Shown here piece after piece: positions 1 through 5,988 of a DNA stretch of 11,806 bases. Origin of the DNA: Abditibacteriota bacterium (lineage in GTDB: Bacteria > Armatimonadota > UBA5829). The translations under genes were made by a program, and so were the position numbers. Location: assembly GCA_017959625.1 (NCBI GenBank), contig JAGDAG010000259.1, positions 1 to 11,806 of the forward strand, read 5' to 3'. Below the pieces are notes generated by a model. The model searched no databases, had not been told where the DNA came from, and saw only the letters and a program-made list of their open reading frames with translations. The number at the start of each line of letters is the position of its first letter. Positions within the stretch are counted from its first letter, which is position 1.

Positions 1-167
1 GGAGACTGGGCAAACGGTATTTCTTCATAGAGCGTAAAAACAGCCAGGGTGGGCCCGCCCCGGCTTATTATCCGCGCCTTCATCACCTCCGACGGCGCAG
101 GCCTGCAGGCCGAAAGGCACAAAACAAGGGCAAGCAGCGGCAGGATCATATGGACCGTACTTCGCAT
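1..167 (-). CDS. Putative lipoprotein, N-terminal part only
   Basis: This is the beginning of a minus-strand gene that runs off the left edge, so only about 55 residues are visible. The protein starts MRSTVHMILPLLALVLCLSA and is followed at once by a cysteine. That gives a short basic n-region, a hydrophobic core and a lipobox Leu-Ser-Ala-Cys with the Cys near residue 21, as expected for export and lipidation by signal peptidase II. The start at 167 is preceded by GGAG seven bases upstream. A second Met at residue 7 is a possible but less well placed start. After the cysteine comes a Pro-containing tether and then a region rich in beta-type residues (ARIISRGGPTLAVFTLYEE). No domain can be named from so short a piece. 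It is transcribed divergently from yifB. The lipoprotein call is fairly secure; the function is unknown. Confidence 0.72.
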   Translation of the reverse strand, partial: MRSTVHMILPLLALVLCLSACRPAPSEVMKARIISRGGPTLAVFTLYEEIPFAQS

Positions 168-195
168 AGGTATTCTCCGTTGTTCGTTTTCTTTA

Positions 196-224
196 TTATA
201 ACAGTTTCCGCAAAACGGCGCAAG
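196..224 (-). promoter_or_regulatory. Sigma70-like promoter for the lipoprotein gene
   Basis: On the minus strand there is a perfect TATAAT (196-201) preceded by TGT, which makes an extended -10 element. TTGCGC lies 17 bases upstream (219-224) as a partial -35. The predicted transcript would start about 20-25 bases before the ATG at 167. Inferred from motif match only. Confidence 0.62.
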
Positions 225-225
225 T

Positions 226-253
226 TGACACCATAAGTTATTTTATATATAAT
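226..253 (+). promoter_or_regulatory. Consensus sigma70 promoter for the yifB operon
   Basis: TTGACA at 226-231 and TATAAT at 248-253 are both perfect consensus hexamers, separated by 16 bases. The expected start site near 260 gives a 5' leader of about 20 bases that contains AGGAG at 271-275, just before the ATG at 282. The -35 box lies one base from the -35 of the divergent lipoprotein promoter, so the two promoters stand back to back. Confidence 0.75.
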
Positions 254-281
254 ATATTTGATTTGCAAAAAGGAGAACAAC

Positions 282-1805
282 ATGCTGGCAAAGGTTTTTT
301 CCGCAGCGGTAAACGGTATAGAAGTAAACGAAGTGGTGGTGGAGATCGACTGCTCCCCGGGCCTGCCGGAATTCAGGCTGGTGGGGCTGCCGGATGCGGC
401 GGTGAAGGAATCCATCGACAGGGTCAAGGCCGCCATCCGCAATTCCGGCCTGGATTTCCCTCCCCGGAAGATCACCGTGAATCTGGCGCCCGCGGACATA
501 CGCAAGGAGGGGCCCTCCTTCGATCTTCCCATAGCCGCGGCGGTGCTTGCCGCCACCGGACAGGTGCCTGCGGAAGCCCTTGACGAATATCTCATACTGG
601 GAGAACTGGCGCTGGACGGCGGAGTGAGAGGCGTTTCCGGCATTCTTCCCGCCGTGATGCAGCTGTGCAAAATAAAAAAGAAGGCTCTTGTCCCCATGGA
701 AAACGCCCGGGAGGCGGCCATCGTGGAGGATATGGAGATCTACGGCATAAACACCCTTTCCGACCTGAAGGACATACTGCTGGGGCTGCCCAAGACCCCC
801 GTTCCTCCCCCGAAAGAGTGGCTCACCGAATTCACCGGAGCCGATTTCGGCATGGATATGAGCGACGTCAAGGGCCAGGCGGCAGCCCGGCGGGCCATGG
901 AGGTGGCGGCGGCGGGAGGCCACAACATCATGCTCATAGGCCCTCCGGGCAGCGGGAAGACCATGCTTGCCCGCAGGCTGGCCACCATCCTGCCTCCCCT
1001 CACCAGAGAGGAGGCCCTGGAGACCACCACCATCTATTCCGTCAGCGGCCAGCTTCTGGGAGGCCGTTCCTTTATCACCTCCCGGCAGTTCCGGGCTCCC
1101 CATCACACCATTTCCGCCGCGGGGATGGCGGGGGGAGGCACCTATCCCAAGCCGGGAGAGGTGAGCCTCGCCCACAACGGGGTTTTGTTTCTGGACGAAT
1201 TTCCCGAATTCAGAAGAGAGGTGCTGGAGATACTCCGCCAGCCCCTGGAGGACCAGGTGGTGGCCATAAGCAGGGCCAACAGCCGCATGACCTACCCGGC
1301 CTCCTTTATGCTGGTGGCGGCCATGAACCCCTGTCCCTGCGGCTATGCGGGAGACAGCCGCAAGCAGTGCCGCTGTTCGCCTCAGGAGATCGCCCGCTAT
1401 ATGCACAAGCTTTCGGGGCCCCTTCTGGACAGGATAGACCTCCACGTGGACGTGCCCCGGCTTTCGGAGGACGAGCTCACCGACACCAGGCCGGCAGAAA
1501 GCTCGGCAGCGATCCGCGAAAGGGTGGTGCGGGCCCGCGGCCGCCAGCTTGAGCGTTTCCGGGGCACAAAGGTGTGGTGCAACGCCCGCATGACCCCCGC
1601 CATGCTGAAGAGCGTCCCCATAGAGGACAGCGCTTCCGGGCTGCTGCGGGAATCGGTGGGAAAGCTGTCTCTTTCCGCCAGGGCCTACGACAGGGTTTTG
1701 AAGATGGCCCTCACCATCGCCGATCTGGAAGGGAAAGACGTTATAAATACAAACCACATAGCAGAGGCTGTGAATTACAGAAATCTGGACAGAAAATATT
1801 TTTAG
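282..1805 (+). CDS. yifB: YifB/ComM family Mg-chelatase-like AAA+ ATPase
   Basis: The 507-residue product has the usual length and layout of the YifB/ComM family. An N-terminal ChlI-type domain (about 1-180) precedes the AAA+ core. The core has Walker A GPPGSGKT at 220-227 and a Walker B strand ending in Asp305-Glu306 (VLFLDEFPEF). A four-cysteine patch follows (Cys351, 353, 363, 365; NPCPCGY and QCRCS), then the C-terminal Mg-chelatase domain (about 410-505). In Vibrio cholerae ComM is a hexameric helicase that drives branch migration during natural transformation. Family members are also common in bacteria not known to be competent, so a role in DNA uptake here is only inference. The ATG at 282 was chosen because AGGAG sits six bases upstream and the family starts with MLAKVFSAAVNG; an in-frame ATG at 258 lies in the promoter region. 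It is the first gene of an operon with the peptidase that starts nine bases after its stop. Confidence 0.96.
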   Translation: MLAKVFSAAVNGIEVNEVVVEIDCSPGLPEFRLVGLPDAAVKESIDRVKAAIRNSGLDFPPRKITVNLAPADIRKEGPSFDLPIAAAVLAATGQVPAEALDEYLILGELALDGGVRGVSGILPAVMQLCKIKKKALVPMENAREAAIVEDMEIYGINTLSDLKDILLGLPKTPVPPPKEWLTEFTGADFGMDMSDVKGQAAARRAMEVAAAGGHNIMLIGPPGSGKTMLARRLATILPPLTREEALETTTIYSVSGQLLGGRSFITSRQFRAPHHTISAAGMAGGGTYPKPGEVSLAHNGVLFLDEFPEFRREVLEILRQPLEDQVVAISRANSRMTYPASFMLVAAMNPCPCGYAGDSRKQCRCSPQEIARYMHKLSGPLLDRIDLHVDVPRLSEDELTDTRPAESSAAIRERVVRARGRQLERFRGTKVWCNARMTPAMLKSVPIEDSASGLLRESVGKLSLSARAYDRVLKMALTIADLEGKDVINTNHIAEAVNYRNLDRKYF

Positions 1806-1814
1806 GGGATAGCT

Positions 1815-4800
1815 ATGAAAAAAGCCGTTATCGTTTTGTTGCTCGTTTTGTTCGCCGCCGGCGCTTTTGCCCAGAGCTGGCTCACCGACGACGTCAAAAA
1901 GGACCTGATGCCGGTAAGCCAGGTGAAACGCGGCATGAAGGGCTACGGCCTTACTGTGTTCCAGGGCACAAAAATAGAAAAATTCAATTTTGAAGTGCGG
2001 GGCATCCTGAAGGAAGCCAATTCCGGCGGAGACCTGATACTGGTGCAGCTGAAGCACCCTCTTATAGACAGCCGCATGTCCGGCGTTATCCAGGGCATGA
2101 GCGGCAGCCCCTGCTATATAAACGGCAAGCTTGTGGGGGCTGTGGCCTACGGCGGCGGCTTCAACAAGGAAAACACCTGCATGCTGACTCCCATATACGA
2201 CATGATGGAGACACTGGACCCCCGCCTTGAGGAAAAGCCCGCTTCCGCCGGCGCTCCCCGCGCCGAAAAAAGCGGCATGAAGATACCCCTCACCGTGTCC
2301 GGCATTTCCGATCTCACCAGGAACATGTTCAAAGACACCTTTGAAAAATACGGCTTCGCGCCCGTGGCGGGAAGCGGCGGCAGGCTCTCCGGCATGGATA
2401 CGAAAGGCGCCTCCCTGCAGCCCGGCGCCGCCGTGGGCGCCGTGCTCATCACCGGCGACATAAACGCCGTGGGCACCGGCACCGTGACCTGGAGAAAGGG
2501 GAACACCCTGCTGGCCTTCGGGCATCCCATGGACGAGATAGGCCCCACCTCCATCCCCATGTGCACGGCCTACATAGTGGACGTTTTTTCCGGCTACGAG
2601 ATCAGCCACAAATACTCGGTGCCTCTGGACATAGTGGGCAGCATATATCAGGACAGGCCCTTTGCCATAGCCGGCAGGATCAACGGCGTGGCCAGCATGA
2701 CCCCCGTGAACACCCACGTAAAAGACAGGGCCACCGGCAGGGAAAAGACGCTGCGCTGCAAGGTGGCCAGCGGCGAGAACTATTTCGGAAGCTTTGCGGT
2801 GATGCCGGTGGTGGAGGCCTACGCCAGGGTCCGCCCCCAGCAGACCGACGTGAACTGCCGGGCCACCTACGAGCTGGAGCTGGCCGGCGGCGAAAAACAC
2901 GTCTTTACCAACTACTACACTTCCTCCTCCGACGTTTCGGGACAGATAGCCCGGGAGCTGTATAAGGCGCTGGAAAGCCTTTCCGAAAGCAAATACGGCT
3001 ATCAGAGGCTCAGGTCGGTGAACGTGGATATGGAGCTGGATTCCGGCAACAAATACGCCTTTATCGAGCGGGTGTTCATGAACGAAAAAGAGCTGAAGGC
3101 GGGAGAAGACGTAGAGATAGGCCTGGTGATGAGGCCCTACGGCAGCAAGACCACCTTTACCGAGACCAAAACGCTGCACGTGCCCGACAATCTGGAGGAC
3201 GGAAATCTGGCCGTGCTCATATACGGCGGCGCCATGGCGGACGCGGTGAAGCTGGCGCCTACTTCAAACCAGGGGAACAACATACTGGTGAGCGTTACGG
3301 ACCCCGCCGACAATTCCACGTCTTTCGAGCAGTATTTCCGCAAGGCCATGGATTTTGACAAAAACAACGAGCTGGTGATAAAGCTGGTCCCCGCCTCGGG
3401 GGACGTGCTGGTGGTGGAGGGCAACAGGCTCGACGGCATGCCCCCCTATATGAACCAGCTGTTCAGCAGCGTCAACAACTCGGTGTTCACCACCGAAAAG
3501 CTGGACTACAAGACCGTGTTCACCGCCGGAGACTATATCCCCATGGGGGCGGTGGTGATGAGCGTTCCCGTAAAGAACTACGCCGGCGTGAATATACGGG
3601 ACAGAGAGGGGAAGCCCCTTTCCGTGCGCATAATAAAGCCGGCTAAGCCCGACGCCCTTTTTGCCGGGGATCCCGCCGTTCTGAGAAGCCTGGCGGGGGA
3701 GCTTGACGAAGCCATAGAAGCGGTGAAAAAGGAACAGGAGGGCGCCGCGGCCCCCGCTTCCGCCGAAGAGAAGAAAGAGGAGCCCAAGCCCGAAGAGAAA
3801 AAAGAGGAGCCCAAGCCTGCCGAAAACAAGCCCGTGACCACAGTGGCAAAACGCCCTTCCGTTCTGGAGATAAAGGACGGCGAGCTGGCAAAGGGCGAGT
3901 TCCTGAACTGCAGCATAGGAAAGGACAACGCCGTGCTGGCCACAGTGGAGACCCTGGCCGAGGCATCCGTGCCCCAGCAGATGGCCACCTGCGCCCTGCC
4001 TTCGGAAGAGGGCATATATATCGGCACCGGCCTGAAGGCGGCGGTGTATCTGAAAAAGGAGGCCGGAAAGCCGGAGCTCGTTTGCGGCCTCGACGACCTG
4101 TGGGTCACCCGGCTGATAAACACCCCCGAGGGCCTTTTTGCCGCCACGGCGCCTTCCGGCAAAGTATTCCGCAGAGAGGGCAGAGAGGCAAAAGAGGCTG
4201 CAGCCTTTGACCACAAATACATCTCCGATATAGCGCGGCTTTCCGACGGAAGGCTGCTGGTGGGGTTTGCCGATTCGGACACCATATACGTGTGCAGCCC
4301 CGGTTTTGAAAAACGGGAGGCCCTGCAGCATAAGGGCGTCTATACCACCGACTTTGCCGAAGCCCCCGACGGGAGCATCATCATCGCCACCAAGGCTCCC
4401 CTTCTGAGATACGACGGCTCCGAACTCACCACCCTTTCCGGCGGCTTCGGGGGAAGCATAAGCTGCATCGCCGCGGATCCCGCCGGGAACATATACGCCT
4501 TTGTGGCGGGAAAGAACATGATAGTGAAACGCGACGCAAGAGGCGCGGAAAAAACCGCCGAAAGAACGGACGACTGCTTCCGGGCCATATGCGACAAAAG
4601 CGGCAACGTGTATTTTGCCGGCAGATCAAAGGTCACCCGCATATACCCCGACGGGCGGTACGCCACCCATGAATTCCGCGGCGCCGTGAATTTTTCGGAC
4701 ATAGTGCCCGGGAAAGACGGCGAGGCTGTTCTGTGCAGCGCCAACCCCGGCAGCATCTACGAGATCCGCCTGCATCCTTCGGAGTGTATGTATGCCACTC

Positions 4801-5624
4801 AAAGCATAGATATGGGGTCTCCGGTGCTGGTGAGAGGCATAGAGGCTCCCTGCCTCGGCGCGGAATGGTTTTTCGGCTCCGGTTTTGAGGACAAAAAGCC
4901 GGCGCAGAAAAACGCCTCTTTTTCCGCCGGAAGGTTCATAGCGCGCTTCAACGAAGGCCTGCAGGGGACCCTCAACAGGATAGCCTTCAGCTACCTCACC
5001 GCCAACAGGCCTCCTGAGGTGAAGCTGAAAAACCCGGCCTTCGGCCAAAAGATAAGCGGAAAATACAAGCTGGAATGGGACGCCTCCGACCCCGACGGCG
5101 ACGCCTGGGTGGCGGCGGTGCTGGCCCTGAAGCCCGGCTCCGACAAGCCCCTGGTGCTGTATCCCAACGACAAGGAGCAGCCCAAGGCGGACGCCAAACC
5201 GGAGACCTCGAAGGAGATCGATACCTCGGGGCTTGAAGACGGAGTGTGGCGTTTGGGAGTCATGATAAGCGACGAGCCGGCAAATCCCGAGGGCTTCCTG
5301 ACGGCAACGGCCGAGGCGGAGGTGCTGGTGTGCAACAGCCGTCCCGCCGTCGAGGCCGCGCTTTCCGAAGACAGAAAGACCCTTTCGGGAAAGGCCTCGT
5401 GCCGTTTCCCCGCCGAGATAGCGGGAGTGCAGTATTCCTTTGACGGCGGCGCCTGGTTCTCCTGCCGTCCGGAAAAAGGGGTTTTTGAAGGAACGGAAGC
5501 GGCTTTTACCGCAAGCATCACTATTCCCCAAAGCGCCCCCAAGGGTGAAAGGGTGCTGAAGGTGCGGGCGGTGGATACCTTCGGCAACAGCGCCGACGCC
5601 GACATAAAGCTGAATATAGAATAG
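1815..5624 (+). CDS. Secreted S55 (SpoIVB-type) peptidase with beta-propeller and Ig-like domains
   Basis: The product is a 1269-residue exported protein. Residues 1-19 are a signal peptide (cleavage likely AFA|QS). Residues about 32-350 look like a peptidase S55 domain: the VKRGMKGYGLTVFQGTKIEKF block, then GMSGSP at 94-99 with candidate nucleophile Ser96, then LLAFGHP with candidate catalytic His237. The GMSGSP block comes before the GHP block, the reverse of Bacillus subtilis SpoIVB. A beta-rich region follows to about 610. A charged Lys/Glu/Pro linker (about 636-675) holds two copies of EEKKEEPKP. Residues about 725-990 show seven repeats with glycines at 733, 773, 812, 853, 891, 930 and 969, as in a seven-bladed propeller. 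Two Ig-like domains end the protein (about 1067-1175 and 1178-1269; the first contains DASDPDGD). In spores SpoIVB cleaves SpoIVFA; the substrate here is unknown. The start has AGGGG overlapping the yifB stop. The domain calls are by motif and memory, without a profile search. Confidence 0.85.
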   Translation: MKKAVIVLLLVLFAAGAFAQSWLTDDVKKDLMPVSQVKRGMKGYGLTVFQGTKIEKFNFEVRGILKEANSGGDLILVQLKHPLIDSRMSGVIQGMSGSPCYINGKLVGAVAYGGGFNKENTCMLTPIYDMMETLDPRLEEKPASAGAPRAEKSGMKIPLTVSGISDLTRNMFKDTFEKYGFAPVAGSGGRLSGMDTKGASLQPGAAVGAVLITGDINAVGTGTVTWRKGNTLLAFGHPMDEIGPTSIPMCTAYIVDVFSGYEISHKYSVPLDIVGSIYQDRPFAIAGRINGVASMTPVNTHVKDRATGREKTLRCKVASGENYFGSFAVMPVVEAYARVRPQQTDVNCRATYELELAGGEKHVFTNYYTSSSDVSGQIARELYKALESLSESKYGYQRLRSVNVDMELDSGNKYAFIERVFMNEKELKAGEDVEIGLVMRPYGSKTTFTETKTLHVPDNLEDGNLAVLIYGGAMADAVKLAPTSNQGNNILVSVTDPADNSTSFEQYFRKAMDFDKNNELVIKLVPASGDVLVVEGNRLDGMPPYMNQLFSSVNNSVFTTEKLDYKTVFTAGDYIPMGAVVMSVPVKNYAGVNIRDREGKPLSVRIIKPAKPDALFAGDPAVLRSLAGELDEAIEAVKKEQEGAAAPASAEEKKEEPKPEEKKEEPKPAENKPVTTVAKRPSVLEIKDGELAKGEFLNCSIGKDNAVLATVETLAEASVPQQMATCALPSEEGIYIGTGLKAAVYLKKEAGKPELVCGLDDLWVTRLINTPEGLFAATAPSGKVFRREGREAKEAAAFDHKYISDIARLSDGRLLVGFADSDTIYVCSPGFEKREALQHKGVYTTDFAEAPDGSIIIATKAPLLRYDGSELTTLSGGFGGSISCIAADPAGNIYAFVAGKNMIVKRDARGAEKTAERTDDCFRAICDKSGNVYFAGRSKVTRIYPDGRYATHEFRGAVNFSDIVPGKDGEAVLCSANPGSIYEIRLHPSECMYATQSIDMGSPVLVRGIEAPCLGAEWFFGSGFEDKKPAQKNASFSAGRFIARFNEGLQGTLNRIAFSYLTANRPPEVKLKNPAFGQKISGKYKLEWDASDPDGDAWVAAVLALKPGSDKPLVLYPNDKEQPKADAKPETSKEIDTSGLEDGVWRLGVMISDEPANPEGFLTATAEAEVLVCNSRPAVEAALSEDRKTLSGKASCRFPAEIAGVQYSFDGGAWFSCRPEKGVFEGTEAAFTASITIPQSAPKGERVLKVRAVDTFGNSADADIKLNIE
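3765..3818 (+). repeat. Tandem 27-bp repeat coding the EEKKEEPKP linker
   Basis: Two adjacent 27-base units (3765-3791 and 3792-3818) differ at two positions and each encode EEKKEEPKP. They lie in the linker between the peptidase part and the propeller. Such in-frame repeats can gain or lose copies by slippage without breaking the protein. The peptide resembles a flexible, highly charged spacer. Confidence 0.85.
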
Positions 5625-5645
5625 CGGACGTCTGCCTGTCTAAGC

Positions 5646-5672
5646 AAAGGCATCCTTCGGGATGCCTTTTTT
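5646..5672 (+). terminator. Intrinsic terminator of the yifB-S55 operon
   Basis: The stem AAAGGCATCC (5646-5655) pairs perfectly with GGATGCCTTT (5660-5669) around a TTCG loop closed by C-G, the stable UUCG tetraloop. A T-run continues to 5672. It lies 22 bases after the peptidase stop codon. The A residues on the left arm could also give some termination from the other strand. Confidence 0.9.
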
Positions 5673-5755
5673 ATGCCGGCGGTTTACGGGCTTTTTGCCG
5701 CCCGGGAGCGGGAACGGGAATAAGAAAAAAGAAAAATCCATCTTTGTTTAAGATT

Positions 5756-5826
5756 CGCCGGAAACGGTGAAACGGGACGAAAGGATAACTGCCGGGGATA
5801 CGGCGGCGAAAGCCCTAAAAAAGGCT
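5756..5826 (+). other. Possible structured RNA segment with GNRA-type hairpins
   Basis: Three short hairpins are visible: CGCCG-GAAA-CGGTG (5756-5769), GCCG-GGGATA-CGGC (5791-5804) and GGC-GAAA-GCC (5805-5814). The AGCC at 5811-5814 could instead pair with GGCT at 5823-5826, so two foldings compete. No known RNA class is recognised. No clear promoter is seen between the upstream terminator and this segment, and the identified promoter lies downstream of it, so transcription is uncertain. Confidence 0.25.
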
Positions 5827-5840
5827 CTTATTATCCGAAA

Positions 5841-5860
5841 GCAAATACTTTGCCGGCAAA
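5841..5860. promoter_or_regulatory. Triple dyad GCAAA/TTTGC, candidate operator
   Basis: The run GCAAA-tac-TTTGC-cg-GCAAA contains three alternating half-sites. The right two form a perfect 12-base palindrome, TTTGCCGGCAAA (5849-5860). It sits about 60 bases upstream of the -10 box at 5923, where an activator or upstream repressor site might lie. The binding protein is unknown; operator function is inferred from symmetry alone. Confidence 0.35.
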
Positions 5861-5919
5861 AACAAAAATCGTTTTTTTTTGAGAAAATTTTGAGAGCATA
5901 TAAAAATGCCGTATAAATA

Positions 5920-5928
5920 TGGTATAAT
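5920..5928 (+). promoter_or_regulatory. Extended -10 promoter for the 5989 gene
   Basis: TGG-TATAAT forms a perfect extended -10 (TATAAT at 5923-5928) in an AT-rich stretch. No good -35 box lies at the usual distance (5900-5905 reads ATAAAA), which extended -10 promoters tolerate. An overlapping alternative is TTGAGA (5890-5895) with TATAAA (5912-5917) at 16-base spacing. The start site would be near 5935, leaving a leader of about 54 bases. Confidence 0.6.
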
Positions 5929-5939
5929 GAAAATGAAGA

Positions 5940-5953
5940 CGGCAATTTTGCCG
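5940..5953 (+). promoter_or_regulatory. Small inverted repeat at the start of the 5989 leader
   Basis: CGGCAA-TT-TTGCCG forms a short dyad directly after the predicted start site. As RNA it would be a five-pair stem with a four-base loop at the extreme 5' end. As DNA it carries the same GGCAA/TTGCC half-sites as the dyad at 5841-5860, so it could be a second operator. It ends about 20 bases before the ribosome binding site and should not mask it. Confidence 0.35.
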
Positions 5954-5988
5954 CTTTCGACTAATACTATGTTAAGGAGATACCAACT

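Larger units (their letters stand above)
5625..5988. other. 364-base non-coding region: terminator, dyads and a promoter
   Basis: No convincing gene is seen here. The left part holds the operon terminator at 5646-5672. The stretch 5680-5755 shows only GC-rich inverted segments and then an A-rich run. Between 5756 and 5826 there are several short hairpins, two with GAAA loops. From 5827 on the DNA is AT-rich, with a triple GCAAA/TTTGC dyad (5841-5860), a run of nine T at 5872-5880, an extended -10 promoter (5920-5928), a small leader hairpin (5940-5953) and the ribosome binding site of the next gene (5974-5979). The region looks regulatory rather than decayed. Confidence 0.6.

Noticed and set aside
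258..281. Start of yifB at the in-frame ATG at 258
   Set aside because: It would place the start at or before the transcription start expected from the TTGACA/TATAAT promoter. The ATG at 282 has AGGAG at proper spacing and matches the family N-terminus.
243..3179. 978-codon open frame on the minus strand
   Set aside because: It lies antisense to yifB and the S55 gene, crosses two genes and the yifB promoter, and has low-complexity His/Gly/Ala/Val-rich content typical of the complement of GC-rich genes. It has no recognisable motif.
3264..4331. 355-codon minus-strand frame
   Set aside because: It is antisense to the peptidase gene through the linker and propeller, with no ribosome binding site or promoter noticed and no domain signature.
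5756..5835. Cobalamin or c-di-GMP riboswitch
   Set aside because: Fragments such as GGTGAAA and GGGACGAAAGG are suggestive, but the CCACTG, GGGAAGGC and B12-box elements are missing, and so is the GGGACGCAAAGCC core of c-di-GMP-I. The segment also lies upstream of the only clear promoter.
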